A stretch of DNA of 64,000 nucleotides from Albifimbria verrucaria (GCA_020081605.1 JAHREC010000029.1:248001-312000); one strand, 5' to 3'; shown: positions 11,418 through 23,802, counted from the first letter of the stretch. Numbers and translations: made by a program. The notes: generated by a model not told the origin, from the letters alone.

Positions 11418-12370
11418 ATGAATTTAGCCGAGAAACAAAACGCCCTGGCGCACATCGACAAACTCATGGACGAACTCGAAAGGACCAGGAATTTCATGCG
11501 TTCTCTGTCCCATGAAAGAGACAAAGGATCTCGCTCACAAACATCGGTCGCAGTGGACTCAGTCATGAAGACGCTTAAAAGCGGCGAACTGGGAGCGTCG
11601 TTGAAAAGCTTCAAGGATGCGCTGGACATCATGTCGAATAATGGCGAGGCCATGGGGCAGATGTCCGGCGTGAGAGAGATATTAGAGCCAAGCCATCTGT
11701 CACCAGATTTCCCTGTGTAAGCTAGACCGGGGAAAATACCAGTCTGGACATGAAGAAGTATGCCAACGACTTCTGAACAAAATCTCAAGGGCTTACCATT
11801 TAGATAAATCTAGGCGCATTTGCGCTGCCTTACGCCGAAAATCGTTATTACCGGCTGCATAAGCAACCTTTGTTTTGTATTGATGGAACTTTCTATCTCG
11901 ACATTTCGGCAAACCAACCAGATCCTGAGGAGACTAGGTTGCTACCCAGCATATTGAGAATGGGAGAAGTAACACTCCCAAAGTTTGGCAGGCCATGCAT
12001 GTTCTTGATCAGCAACAATGAGGAACTCATGGTAATGGGAGAAGAATTCTCTGATGTGCTCTTTATCCTTGCCTCTCATCCTTCGAAAGGTGCAGTCGAG
12101 TGGTCTAATGTGTTTGCCAGTATGTCTCCTGAAAATCAAGAGCTTGTGAATGATTGGAAATCACCTCCGAAGAGGATTATGTCTTATGACCACCAAGAGT
12201 TTACGGATGATATGGATGATACGGATGAAATGGGTGATCGGCAGTCACCTCCACAGACGCAGGCCAAGCCACCGATAGCTAAAGAAGAGGGCATTTCCGC
12301 GGTATGCAGATCCGTAGCAAATCATCGGATGTACCACGTAGGTAGAGATCCTGGGATCCGGATGAGTTAG
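11418..12370 (+). CDS. Coiled-coil protein, 316 aa, two frame breaks, unknown function
   Basis: The ATG at 11418 follows a CT-rich leader. About 100 residues are helical (MNLAEKQNALAHIDKLMDEL). The frame breaks at CCC near 11713; with one base removed it continues through a basic helical segment. A second break at AAAA near 11838 leads into a third segment with PLFCIDGTFYLDIS and an acidic, Asp/Met-rich tail. With both removed the length is 317 codons to the TAG at 12370. No intron is needed. Read uncorrected it appears as two proteins of 100 and 166 residues. No family is recognised. Confidence 0.55.
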
Positions 12371-12993
12371 GACAGGAAATGGCAACTTAGATAGAGCCAA
12401 TCTTAGACCATGAACTCAAGCATGGACTTGTCTCGTGTCAGTCATAGTGAACACAGGGGCTCAAGGGGCAGCCAGATTTAGCACGATCAACGGGGAAAGC
12501 ATCCGTCTGGCAATGGCGAATTGTCACGGCTCGCAGCCCCTGCATCCCCTCCATCATGTGAGTTGATCGGAGGGCCCAGATACCAGGTGACGAACTAACC
12601 GAATCCAATTACTACACACCTATAACCACAACTGGAGCAATGTAACCTCCGACTTGTCATATCTATGAAGCTAGAGTCATGCATGGCTTGGTCGGGGCAG
12701 CCGTCTAAAGATGCCTGATTGTCACATTATGGAAACCCATGCATACCCGCGGATGTTGTCTCCGCTTCGGCCTCTAATATTGCTTTTGGATGGCAGGCCA
12801 TGTTGGCTCGTAATTGCCTCAGTTTATCCCGCCACTCTGGAATCCACCCCAAGATCAGCCGTGCCATCAGTTGGGCTGTTAAAAGATCCATATATGCCGA
12901 CCCTGATCCCGAAATTCTTGGTCATTCGGCGCTACATTTCTCCAACATCACCTGTCACTCTCGTCTTCTTACGCATTCTCCAGCCAATCCAAA

Positions 12994-13311
12994 ATGTCGA
13001 CAGAGAACACTCCATTAATCATAACTACTGTCATATTAATCCCATTTGTCATCGCTATCGTTGGACTTTCAATCGTGGGTGATAGAAAAAATCATTAGAA
13101 ATTGACTAATGGGTTGTAGTGGATCCTGCATCGCGTACAGAGGCTACATGATGCTGTCGAGGCAAATTTGCCTCTGGAGCATCCAGAAAGTACTCGAAGA
13201 CGGCCAGGATATCGCCAAACCCGCTCAAGTCCCCAAACGGGCTACAACATCCTCGAGCTCCTCCACGGCGTCCCCAAGTCCCGACTCGAGATCTTCCATG
13301 AATCTATCTAG
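12994..13311 (+). CDS. Single-pass membrane protein, 90 aa
   Basis: Exon 1 (12994-13074) encodes MSTENTPLIITTVILIPFVI and further hydrophobic residues, a signal-anchor-like N-terminus. The intron 13075-13119 has GTGGGT, TGACTAAT and TTGTAG. Exon 2 (13120-13311) continues in phase 0 with a basic amphipathic segment (WILHRVQRLHDAVE) and ends at TAG. A second frame over exon 2 is Ser-rich and also open, but it lacks the membrane exon. Function unknown; it is the third gene in the co-oriented array. Confidence 0.5.
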
Positions 13312-14840
13312 CCTGGACACTTCTCGGGACCCAGGAAACCAATATCTCGGAAACAGCACACCTGGTCATGGTAGGGTATGGTATGAGGGCCGGGGGAAGG
13401 AGGTGATGCAAGGAGGGGACGGGACGATCATGTGAGCCCAAGACCTGACGCGGGTGAGGATCTAGAAAATAATCGGCTTTGATAGAGAGGAGCCTAGCGC
13501 CTGTTATTTGTACATTAGAAATGAAGTCTCAACCATTAGGTGTTTGTCGGTTCAACGTTGAGTCATGTTCATCTAGCCAAGGTTGTTCCATTCAACACCC
13601 GAGAGGCACAAGGCGTATTTTACCAGTGCTCCCATATCCTAAGCTTCGTTCCTGGTCGAACATAGCCCGTATCGCAAACTAACAGCGATCTCTGATATGG
13701 CGCTCGCATGTCGCATCTGCTTAGCTGGAGCCATGCATGGCATGATAGGGATAGCTGTCTCGGATCCTTTTGCTGCGCCTGATCTGAGAGTGGACGGCTC
13801 ACTTCCTTGGGCATGCCCTGAAACAATCTTTTCCCTGTCTTTTCGACATGAACCTGTGCAGTGTGGCGCGCTCTACCCCATCAACGCCCTCCCTGCTTCG
13901 CTCTCTGCGGTGCCTGGCCGAGGTAAATCATCGAGTCTCACTAATCCTTGACCCCTTTCCTAAGATTGTACATATATGCACGGCCTGACCCAAACGTGCA
14001 CATCTGCATGACATCTGGTTGCCTTCTCCCACATCCAAAGCCTCATTATGGTCCGCAAGTGGTTCGCCTTGTGTTCTGCCTCGCCATACCTGCGGTTGTT
14101 GAAGGTCTTGGTGTGGCTCTCCTGGCCGTCTTGCCCATCGTGTCAGGCTAAGCTTTTAGCCTTGTCCGTTGTATATAAGGATCTGAAGCTTCTAGCAGTG
14201 CGTTCTACATCAAGGTTCCTGAGTTTTCTTACTGATGTGTGACAGATATGTTTGATCCGAGGATCCATGAACCTGCCATCCACACGACGTCGTCGTTTGA
14301 ACTGCCCCCGTGCCGATATCGTTTCTACTCCCGGTTGCAACACATAGAAGGAGCTTAAGGTAAGTCGTGGTCATTCAGCTATACTGAATACGACGGGGTA
14401 ACGATGATTTGTTGAAGAATGTGCGCTTGAGCTTGGCTAGCATGAGTCAGTAGTTTATCGATCTCCGCTAGTGGCCATGGATATTCATGATTCAGTGTGT
14501 CAGGAATGACAGGGTCTGGTCATCACAAAGTGTCAATATCCTTGACTGGGTAGTGTCCGTAGTGCCTATGGACGTCATACGGTTGCCTTGCAAATATATC
14601 TCCCAGTTTTACGCCATGTTAATTATGAGTGCTCATCACAACCCCTTTCAACGATTCCGTGATGCTGTAATTTCTTTTTATCAGAACCCCAGGGACCGAC
14701 CCCTGAATGAGGTGTGGTAATGCAGCCAAGCCTTGCAAAGCATGCAAGTTTTACGTCGAGGGTGCCAACTAGCTGGACGATTTGTACCTTGGACGACCCC
14801 GCTAACTGAAAATGCGTGATGCCAAAACATCAAAGTATCT
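13312..14840. other. Intergenic; one weak open frame
   Basis: An ATG frame at 13697-13951 (84 codons, Cys-containing) has a possible GTAAAT donor near 13923, but the spliced continuation stops after 15 codons. Nothing else is supported. Confidence 0.3.
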
Positions 14841-14848
14841 TATATAGG
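14841..14848 (+). promoter_or_regulatory. TATA box for the 14944 gene
   Basis: TATATAGG lies 96 nt before the ATG at 14944, followed by a CACAC/TTTCTC leader. Confidence 0.5.
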
Positions 14849-14943
14849 TCGGCCCCCACACCTGTATGCTGCACGCGTCTTCGTTACATACCACACTTTT
14901 CTCGGTTCACCTGTACACTATCGCGTCTGCGGTTACCTGAAAG

Positions 14944-16689
14944 ATGATTTCTTCTTCCGGTTTCAGTCCTCACTTTCCCAACGGACAGTTTGAAGAGGTG
15001 TGTTCTATCCTCAAAATGTTACACTATATGCTAAGAGAAGCCCGCTGTCTTTAGACCTCTGATCCATTTGCAGATGTCTCGCCGCCCCTATCAGAATCTT
15101 TCCAATTAGCAATACAGGAAAACATATTCAACTTCAATGCGCAAGCCCAGAAACAAATAGAGATAGGGGTCACGATGTACTGAAGCGTTACCGCGAGCTC
15201 CAGTTTCCTACGATCATACGAATACCTTTAGAAAGGTTGGCTCTTACCAATGAGATAATAGTATGTACTTGCTTCTAAGTACGACTGATGCTGACTGACA
15301 GTTTAGAAATCAGAGCCTAAGGTCTTCAATATGTTTATGATAAGTTACCAAATTGTTGCCGCACATATACTGGGTTATAAGAACTGCCCTACTCTCGAAA
15401 AGATACTTGGACAAACCAAAGATCAGTTGACCGCACATCTCCAAGGATTTGGGTTGTTCGGGCCATGTGCTGTTCGCCAAGCGAACCAAATCTCGCTCCT
15501 TCGTGGTATGTTTGAGACTGCTGGAGGGAGAGAGGATAGAGAGCAGCATCAGATTTCTCGGTGGAATACCCCAAACGACAATGCCAGGGAACTGGCAAAC
15601 TTCATGGGCATCCCCTCGAAGAAGCGAACTTGTCCGCGAGATTTGAACCGGAGCGAGCCAGAGCCGTAATTCTAAGCTCTGAATGCGCGTGTATCGACAA
15701 AGAAATCTTGAAGAGAGTCACAATAATCCCTAGAGAACGATTCCTCGGGTTGGTCCCGCTCGAATACCCAAACTCGTGGCTACCAGGCTCAGTCGCAGGC
15801 AACACCACCTTAGATACCATGTTGTGGTATAAACACCAAAGGTAAGAGCACATTCTACCTTTAATTTTGAGGACAATATTCTTACGTAGTATAGAGATCA
15901 ATTTTATAGTCTGATACCTGGGCTGGAACCAAACGCCCAAAACGACATGTGCATCTTCATATACCTTTGTGCAACGACGAAATACATATCGTCAGCACTT
16001 CTCGAGTGGATAAAGTCGAGGGAAGGCGCAGATTTCAGACAGCGCATAGTCGATCATATACTTAAACACTCACACCGGGAGAACGTGAATCAGGTCGCCT
16101 TGTATGTGGCCGCTGTCGTTTTATTTGAGAATCTTTTATCTGAAGGACCGGAGGAAGTCTTATATCCTGTTCGAGGGTCATTTCTCCGGGACTCCTACGT
16201 GACGAAAAGACAACTCGGCGAGCTGTTTGGAACCATTTCGCCCATTGCATCATGCGCATCTTACTCCTCGGAGGTGAAGGCGAACAAGTAGCATACCAAA
16301 TGCTGTGGAATGTCTCGCGAGATGAGACCCTGCATCCACTGAACAGTTCATCGGATATGTTTTGGAGATACGTTATAAAAGGTTGTTTGCGCTGTGGTCG
16401 TATACACTCCCTAGAGGCATTCGACATTTGCGAACGGATGCTGAATGAAGCATTGCATGGCTACAAGACCAGTAGCCCATATTCGCAAGACGAGTCGAGT
16501 ACGGCTCCGAGAGAAGAGATCGAAGAAGGCAATCAAGGATACATATTTGCCTCGGATTCAGATGAATCTATCCTCCATTGTAGTGGCGGGTGTCCCGGTT
16601 GTCTGGAGGGGCAAGACGGTTGTTATGGGTTTTATGACCCGATTGTGACGCCCGAAGACGTTGTCTGCCATCACAGTTCATTGGCATAA
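14944..16689 (+). CDS. Four-exon protein, 530 aa, unknown function
   Basis: Exons are 14944-14997, 15055-15260, 15307-15841 and 15895-16689; the three introns (57, 46 and 53 nt) have GTGTGT, GTATGT and GTAAGA donors and TTTAG/ATAG acceptors. Three single bases are missing at GGGG near 15167, CCCC near 15613 and TTT near 16235. Adding them gives exactly 531 codons with every phase agreeing. The protein is mixed alpha/beta and soluble, with LFGPCAVRQANQISLL in the middle and a Cys-rich acidic C-terminus (CSGGCPGCLEGQDGCYGFYD) that could bind metal. It matches no family I know and is the largest gene of the 10-20 kb array. Confidence 0.65.
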
Positions 16690-16870
16690 TGGTATTGGCT
16701 TGCCATATAGTTAGCCTGCTTACACCATATGGGAGCAAACAGCAATCAGCAGAGGGATACTGGCGGCACAAGCTCCAAGGTTCCCGACCACCTTGTGTAT
16801 GAGTCGTATTAATGGAACTTCTGTCCTACATAGGAGGATCCAGCGAGATATAATGTGCTTGAATATATCT

Positions 16871-17380
16871 CTAGTTGATCATGATCAGGTTATCATAATC
16901 GTGTTTCGCTTTGAAAACAACCTTATGAGCTTTCTCACACGGTGTCGTGTCTTTCATTACGTATGGAGATATCAACACCTTGGCTTCTACACCAAACAGA
17001 GTGCGAGCTACTCTTCCTCGAACCTGCTCCGACATCAGGCCTAGTTTCCCCTCTGTATCCACCATAAAGTCACATAACCTGTTAACAGCGCACTCTGTCC
17101 TGGTGGGCTTATCGTAGCCAGAGTCGGATCACATGGGGAGGCTCGGCGCCATAGCCAGTCTTGGACTTACACACAACCCTGGTAGCGAAAGACAACCTGG
17201 TTATCATTAATTTCTCCTTCGGGCAAGAGGGTGGCTCGGCTCTAGGAAATGACATCCGGTTATGCTCTATAACCCGGATGAAGTGTTTCATAGGTCCGAC
17301 GCTAATGGAACACGGGTACGGAGACGCGCAACCCTGGGCTCATCAACCACATCCTTGACTGACACCCGGGGAAATAACGC
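16871..17380 (-). pseudogene. Decayed or frame-broken minus-strand gene, no family
   Basis: Three consecutive frames each look coding. About 17365-17297 reads SVKDVVDEPRVARLRTRVPL; 17291-17125 begins MKHFIRVIEHNRMSF; 17122-16871 contains DYDKP-like and VNRLCDFMVDTEGKLGLMSE stretches and ends at a TAG. Switching between frames needs one-base changes, one at a CC near 17125. No clear start or splice site was found. It sits antisense in the gap of the plus-strand array and may be an older gene being lost. Confidence 0.35.
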
Positions 17381-17557
17381 AATAATTGGAGCCAGACCAT
17401 AAGCAACGAAGTCACGTTACCGGAAGTGAACGCGCGGGACATACATATACCCAACACGGAAGCCGATGATGCACAGGGTTGCCTTTCTACGGTTGCAGCT
17501 TCTTACCGTCCCACTGGATCGCACATTTTTACGTTGCACCACTCGAGCCCCTCCAAG

Positions 17558-18516
17558 ATGGTTATGATCCTTGAGATAAGGGCCGTGCTGGCGACCTTGT
17601 GCACCATTGTTACCCTGTTGTTGGTTCGACTTGTTTATTGTATCATTCTTGGCTATCGCCGAAGCCTGGTGTACACGGCGGTAGCTGCACTTTGTGGTTG
17701 TGTAGGTATCTGTCTCTTTGTGCTGGGAGCCAAGCAGGAGCCCAACCTAGTCGCGCCGTGGTATACTTTCGGTTCCAAGCTCTCCATATTTATCGGCGTC
17801 CATCTGTTACAGGTATGTTATGGGTTCGCTCCGGCTGGACTGGTACTAATGACACATAGAACCTGGAGACCTTGTATAGTATCATGGGCCACGTCGGTAA
17901 GGTATGGCCAAGATACTTGTATATCTTCCATATCAATCTGATTCTCCAGTTGATCCTACTGTCCGCTGGAATAGTGATGTGCGTAATTTATCAACAGCCA
18001 TCAGGACGCTACGACCTTATCATATATGTTGGACCATGGTTCACACACTTATTCAATACGATTTTGGCATGGGAAGCAAAGATACGCCTCAATGTGACCG
18101 AATCAGAACGCCGCGTCTGGTGGTGGGCAGGCATTTGCACCCTCATCACTATCTTATCGACAGCATTCATTCTAGCAGCAGCCATTCTTGTAGCCACACA
18201 CGGCAAGTCTGATAAGGCAAAGGGTTTTATTGTTGTATGCTTTGTGGCTCAGACTTGCCTTTGCACACCTCCTATCATCGATAAGGATATGTGGATGTGG
18301 ATGCGACGAACACAAAGAGGTGCAGATAAAAACAAAGAGCGCCAAAACAACAATTCAGCAACTGCTTTGTCAAACATGTCGAAGTTTGAAGAAGTTGGAA
18401 TCCTTGGAATTCCAATCAAGGCAGAAGTATGCACAAACCCAGCACCAGGCAATAGATCGGATATCGAGCTTGACCAACAACGGCGCCTATCTTTGGCCCA
18501 CGAGACCATTGTCTAA
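17558..18516 (+). CDS. Multi-pass membrane protein, about seven helices, 303 aa
   Basis: Exon 1 is 17558-17812; the intron 17813-17859 has GTATGT, GGTACTAAT and CATAG; exon 2 is 17860-18516. No frame break. Hydrophobic helices start at about residues 5, 35, 63, 100, 136, 170 and 201. The cytosolic C-terminal tail (about 75 residues) is polar and charged. The layout resembles fungal seven-helix proteins such as the RTA1-like group, but I see no diagnostic motif, so the call stays at multi-pass membrane protein. The frame is open upstream of 17558 but has no ATG. It is an intact member of the array with classical splice signals. Confidence 0.7.
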
Positions 18517-19210
18517 TTAAGGCATGAAATGTGAGAGCCGTATACAAGAAACATGTGGTGGGCATGATGGCGAGCATTATAAGTTGGGTAATGACAGCAG
18601 TTCCAAGGGTCTACTCGAGGAACCGCTCGAACAGGACTAACGACACTTGGTGGTTTTCTACCACGGTTGTTTGAGAGTTACATATGCAAAACTTGGAACA
18701 AAGCAGTTGCGTGGAGATAGACGTACAGTCCGGAGGAACGTTCTCGCATATAGAAGCGATGCGTCAGAAGCTACGCGCTATGGCTCGTTTTTGGGTCATA
18801 GCACATTATTCACTTTGTAATTCACTTTGTAACGAAACAAGTGGTATAGTTTCGTGGCACAATTGCAGGCGAACATACCATTCGCCCCCTGTCCGGCATA
18901 TTTCGTTGGTTTCAACAGTCACTGGAGAAAGTCTGTCTCTTACCTTTTTCGATCGCTTCACTCGGTTGAGAGTTTTCGTAACTGACTCACTCATGCCTAC
19001 TTTGTTCATTCATCCAATCAAGTTGTGCAGTCGTAACAAGCCCGCAGCTGATATAACGCCATATTTGGTTTTCTCGGAACACTTGACCAAGGGATGGGAG
19101 GTGCATGCTGCCAATGCCCAAATGGTTAGTCTCGGCTCTGTCATAAGTTCGCCCTCGTCATTGGTCATTCTAATTAATCTTGAACCGTGTTACCCGACGG
19201 AGAGGGAGGA

Positions 19211-20505
19211 ATGGGTGATCAGTCACAAAGCTATGGGGAAGCGGAGACCATAACACCACTAAATGCCCGAGTGAATAATATCCAGCGGGTAAGCTTCTCT
19301 TACCGGATCTACCCTCAACCTTGCACTTTTAGAAACCTAGGTCGCTGACCCATATCATTCACGAACGCAATAACCTTGTTCAGTGTTTGTGGTTTGACTC
19401 AATATTCTTGAAATGGAGACGACTCCTGCTGGGTTTCCAGCGAGCAAAGGCGTCTTACATTCGTCTGACATACTTTGCCATCATTTCCATCTTCTGCTTA
19501 TCCAGTCCTTTTATACCCCTTGGCGCTTCCCTAGGTGCTTCATGGCTCCGATGGGAATTGTCACCTATCAGCGAATATCTGCTCTACGCACTTCCAGATA
19601 TGGTCGCCGATCGGCTATGGGGCCATCTTGACATAATATTTGACTGCGTGACGTTTGTGTTGGTGGCAGATGCTATTGCTAAGAGAGATACCACTGTGGA
19701 TGGTGGCTCCCAGAAAGACAACTCCAAGGGGGCAAGCTAGATGTGGGAACAATACGAAAGTCCGACTCAATGAGCGCTATACTTAAAGCTGGTCTCAAAT
19801 TCGTTTCTATCAGCATTACAATCATGCAGGCTCTCCCAGTCCAACCCGCCATGATAATGGTAGTGGTCGCGGGCGGGACCTATTACCTTGCGAATAAATA
19901 CTTGCTTTATCGCCTAGCCAGTAGTACCCAGAAACACAAAAGGTCTCGCGACGATGCTTCGTACGTATGACCCCTTACTCACTTCGTAAACTTGATCAAC
20001 TGACATTGCGTAGAGAATCCAACAAGAACAAAGACGTCACACAAATACGATACATGGCTGCTATGGCAGGGCAGTACATCGTTCAACAGGCAGTCGATTT
20101 GTTCGTGTGTATCCCAGCCGTCACAATCGTTATGATGATAAGACAAGCGAGTAAAGAAGTACTGGTCATGCGTATGCTCGAGAAGTTCATCTCCATGAAC
20201 GCTGCAAACTCCAAATTCATGCAGAGAAGCCCAAAGGCTTTCCCCTTGTTAGAGCCATGTGGAAGAAAGGCCTCTTTTCGACATTTAAGAAAGCAGCTCT
20301 ATATGCCTGCGTGATACCACCTAAGGGAACCTTGGTGGCCGTTTACCAAGAAGAAGACCCCGAACACCGGCTCCATGTTTCAGTTGTTGACTCGCAGCAG
20401 CACGGGACGCTAGAGGATTCTGGCTACAACATTGATCTGGAGCAGAACAACACAACAACACACTGTAACTTGCCTGATTCGAGCTACATCAGAGTGCAAA
20501 GTTGA
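19211..20505 (+). CDS. Membrane protein, 399 aa, three exons, two frame breaks
   Basis: Exons are 19211-19288, 19333-19960 and 20014-20505; introns of 44 and 53 nt have GTAAGC/TTTTAG and GTACGT/AACTGAC/CGTAG. Missing single bases at GGGGG near 19732 and CCCC near 20245 restore exactly 400 codons. Hydrophobic segments include IRLTYFAIISIFCLSSPFIP and LPVQPAMIMVVVAGGTYYLA, with more near residues 110 and 290. The C-terminus is polar. It follows the seven-helix gene by about 700 bp on the same strand. No family is recognised. An overlapping frame at 18684-19253 was rejected in its favour. Confidence 0.65.
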
Positions 20506-20856
20506 AGGGCTAAGTCACATGTCGAGCATAAGATCAACAGTGGGACCTATGGGGTCGGCATATATCGAATACACTTATTAACAGAAACAGACAACGTCTA
20601 CCTGGCATTTCCTGTCCTGGTTTTCTTTCCCTCTCACATTTCCTATTTTAGCATATCAGAACTGTATACTGTGTGCAATCCATGAACTATAGCAACTCCC
20701 GCAGAACTTGAGATGCAATATTGTATTATCGCCAAGGAACCCTCCATGCTTTGGGTGGCTCCTGAATAATTCAATAAGGCTGATACTCGGGATTGTGAAC
20801 TACTTCATGATCCCCACGGGATTGATGAACGGTGTTCTGTTGACACTGAAACAAAG

Positions 20857-21381
20857 TCAAGTGGTATGTGGTTTTGAATGTTCTCGCGAGAATACGGTGG
20901 GTTGCAGCCTGCAGCTCCCTCGAAGCGTCTCACCAAGATCCTTCTGAAGTTCATTAATTGTCTTAATAAGATAATTATCAAGCGTCTTCTCGAGCTTCTC
21001 AAGCTTCGAATCAAGCTTCTCAAGCTTCAAATTAAGACTTTCAAGGTTCTGACCAAGCCTCTCCAGCTTCAAGACGATCTGCTCGGGCTCAGTGTGGTTC
21101 GAATTAAGACTGAGAGTAGGAGGATGAAGATTATAATGACGATTATATCCCTGGAGTTTCCAAGAGTCTCCAGTCCCAGAAATAGCTTCAGCACACGCAG
21201 AAAAACCACAATCCTCTTGAGCGCACACGAATATTTCAAGGCCAGGTATGCTGGTTGGTTGTTTGAAAACATTGTGACCTGCCTCGGCGGCTTTGCTATT
21301 GATTGATGCCATCAAGGTAGAGAAACTCTCAAACACTTGGCCATTTTGCGTTTGTCTCGCAAGCGCAGAATTGGTAGACAT
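20857..21381 (-). CDS. Small protein with C-terminal coiled coil, 174 aa
   Basis: The ATG is at 21381, in the context GGTAGACATGG on the plus strand; the frame is open further upstream but that part reads as leader. Residues 1-40 are polar. Then comes a Cys cluster (VCAQEDCGFSACAEAI), followed from about residue 100 by a strong heptad repeat (LESLNLKLEKLDSKLEKLEK). It is probably an oligomerising protein. A similar plan (polar N-terminus, C-terminal coiled coil) is seen at 46230-46924 and 51032-51520. No family is recognised. Confidence 0.6.
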   Translation of the reverse strand: MSTNSALARQTQNGQVFESFSTLMASINSKAAEAGHNVFKQPTSIPGLEIFVCAQEDCGFSACAEAISGTGDSWKLQGYNRHYNLHPPTLSLNSNHTEPEQIVLKLERLGQNLESLNLKLEKLDSKLEKLEKTLDNYLIKTINELQKDLGETLRGSCRLQPTVFSREHSKPHTT

Positions 21382-21820
21382 GGTAGAGGAAAGAGTTAGG
21401 GAGCTAGTAGACAACGCGTCGAGTCGGATATTGTCTGTAATGATTGATAATGGTAATTGGAAGTGTAACAATGGAATTTTTACTGATGCGAGTTGCCAAC
21501 TGTAACGGCTGGGCTTGCTCCTTATCTGCTTATATATATTAGACCCGGTGCGTACCAAATTGCCGACTATGGATAACCCGTTAAGAGGGTGTTTTGGCGG
21601 CAGGCCCTGCTTGATTTCTGTTAATTGAATAATGCTACTCCTATAAAATTCCTTTCCTGCCGCCACCACTCGCTGCATTCTTTTCTTGTCCTTCTCTTAT
21701 ACTTCATCCCCATACGGATATCTTGGTAATCGGATAATTTCTGTATTCCTTCGCTACCTCTCATCGAATCCTGACTTCCAATATCGTGAGACAGCCAGTC
21801 TCACAGGGCCACTGTTATCT

Positions 21821-22636
21821 ATGACTTATCGAGCTGAAAGTTCTTATGATGAATGCCAGGGGCAACCAGGCTATGCATACCCGGAGCCTTCAATAGGGGG
21901 TATACATACCCGAACCCTTCATACGAAGAGCATACATACGCAAAGTATGCACATACATACACCGATTTAAAAGCAGAAGAAGTCCAACATTTCCAAATGC
22001 ATCAAAAGGGCCATGTGGATGCCGCAGATCAGAGTCAGCATATACCTTTTGGCGGACAGCCAGATTATGGCCAACTATTCCTGGCACCAAATCGATGGAC
22101 TGACGAGGTTAATTTGAAATACGAACCGCTACCACCTAGTGGTACGCCGTCTACTATCAGTCTGGCTAAGAAACCTGAGCAAAACTTTACTTGTACCGCA
22201 CCAAATTGCGATAAGTCTTATGCCACACAGAGAGGTTTAAATCAACATTTTCGCAGCTGTGAGGCCCATGAATACAATGCTAATGTCTTTTTATTATTGT
22301 CGCTAATTTTCCCTAGGTCATACTCAGCCTCAATGCCCACTGTGCAGCGAGGTGTTCCTAGAAAGAGGGCTTCTGCATGAGCATATTATTATTAAGCACT
22401 GTGAGGCTAGAAGCTTGCCCTTACAGTCAATTAACCAGCAACCTCAAGCTAAATCTAATGATGTATGGACACCTAAGGAAGATGGAGTACTAATTCAGTT
22501 AAAGATATTTCATAATTATACAGATGAGGAGTTATTACCTTATTTCCCTGGGAGATCGAAGCAGGCACTGAATTGTCGGTGGAACTTAACAATTATTCCC
22601 AGAGCAATGAACGGAGAAAAATTTAAACCAGAGTGA
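21821..22636 (+). CDS. Zinc-finger plus SANT/Myb-like DNA-binding protein, 252 aa
   Basis: Exon 1 is 21821-22258; the intron 22259-22316 (58 nt) has GTGAGG, CGCTAAT and CCCTAG; exon 2 is 22317-22636. One G is missing in GGGGG near 21899; adding it gives 253 codons. After a Tyr-rich N-terminus come a CCHC finger (CTAPNCDKSYATQRGLNQHF then C, about residues 127-146), immediately a second finger (CPLCSEVFLERGLLHEH, C2H2), and a SANT/Myb-like helical domain (VWTPKEDGVLIQLKIFHNYT ... FPGRSKQALNCRW, about 190-240). The intron splits the last Cys of finger 1. Likely a sequence-specific transcription regulator; the target is unknown. Confidence 0.8.
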
Positions 22637-22898
22637 TATAGCGACATAGTTCCGAGACACTAAAAAAATCACAAAACTAATTACTCGTGCAGAAACACTT
22701 AAGCCAGCGTGGTTCAAAGAATATTACCAGGATTGCTCATTGACAGAGACACTGCCAGTATACTTGACTTTCCCTTGTCCTCTTCTCTTTCTCTTCTTTC
22801 TCTTGTTTTCTAGATACACACAATAAATGACCCTCGCCCTGCATCATCATTCCCCTGGTTGCGACCTATAGCTTGTCTTAACCACTATACAGTCCACA

Positions 22899-23092
22899 TG
22901 TCAACCCCAAGCACCATCAACGAGGCACTCTTCCATCTTACGGATGCCACCTTCTATCGTAGACTTGAACTCGTCATAGCCAGTATTGGTGTTGTCAACT
23001 TGTGCTTGAAGATTTTGGCCGCTAGCACTGGCTATAGGTTGCTCGCTAATCTCACCAGTTGGTTCCTGAGATTGGTTTGGAAGGCAGATTAA
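22899..23092 (+). CDS. Possible small hydrophobic protein, 64 aa
   Basis: The ATG at 22899 follows a long CT-rich tract (22770-22815), a usual fungal leader feature. The product has an LELVIASIGVVNLCLKILAA segment that could span a membrane. The antisense frame (22901-23140) is also open and hydrophilic, so the strand is uncertain. Confidence 0.3.
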
Positions 23093-23450
23093 AAGATCTT
23101 GCATTTGTGGAAATGTTTGATCGCTTGGATTGGATGGCATTGTCGATGCTGCGGTCAAAGTGACTGTATAGAACAATGGAAAAAGGCTTGTGTGGTGTGG
23201 ATGTTGACGAGAAGCATCAAAGTTTGGGACGCATAATTATTGAAACTACGGTTATATATGCATCATGCTATACTATTTGCTTTTGTTTTTTCCTTTTCTT
23301 TAATTTTTTTCATGATCTTCTTTTAGTATATTTTCGCTCCTCTCGTTTTGCGCCGAGCTGAAGCTGGCATGGCTGAATACCCCTGTTCGCCCTTGCATCT
23401 ATGCCTAGCCCTCATAAGTCAGGTTTCCAAATCACCTGAGAAAGGCCAGG

Positions 23451-23774
23451 ATGGCGGGAGCATGTGCACCTCGGAAGGACTTAGTTGCTGCAAACCCCTG
23501 TTCATATGTGTTCATTGCATATGGCAGTTCATCAAGAGAAAAGTTGAATGCTCTTCGATCCTTCATGGGATTGCAGGAAGTGCATAACATCAACCCTAAC
23601 TCTATCACCAGAGATATGCTTAAAAGCGTCACCGCCATGATCCCCGGCTGTAACCTGTCCAATGGTAAATATTGGAATACATACCGTCAGTTTCCAAGCT
23701 TTGAGTTTCCTACAAGCCCTGTAAAACCAGCCGTGGACGAAAAAACAAAGGCTGAGGTCACTAGGAACTCTTGA
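23451..23774 (+). CDS. Small protein, 107 aa, unknown function
   Basis: The ATG at 23451 (MAGACAPRKDLVAANP) opens a frame with even composition and a Pro-rich end (FPSFEFPTSPVKPAVDEKTK). An upstream ATG at about 23370 in another frame (MAEYPCSPLHLCLAL) could be the true start if a base is missing between them. No domain or intron. Confidence 0.4.
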   Translation: MAGACAPRKDLVAANPCSYVFIAYGSSSREKLNALRSFMGLQEVHNINPNSITRDMLKSVTAMIPGCNLSNGKYWNTYRQFPSFEFPTSPVKPAVDEKTKAEVTRNS

Positions 23775-23802
23775 GTAGTGCAGGCGTGGAGGTGCATATC
23801 GA

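Noticed and set aside
16871..17380. Hsp70-like fragment
   Set aside because: A few words resemble fungal Hsp70-like proteins, but no ATPase motif is present and the order does not fit.
18684..19253. Plus-strand open frame of 189 codons
   Set aside because: It overlaps the start of the 19211 gene, whose two introns and phase closure are far stronger; its own sequence has no domain or splice support.
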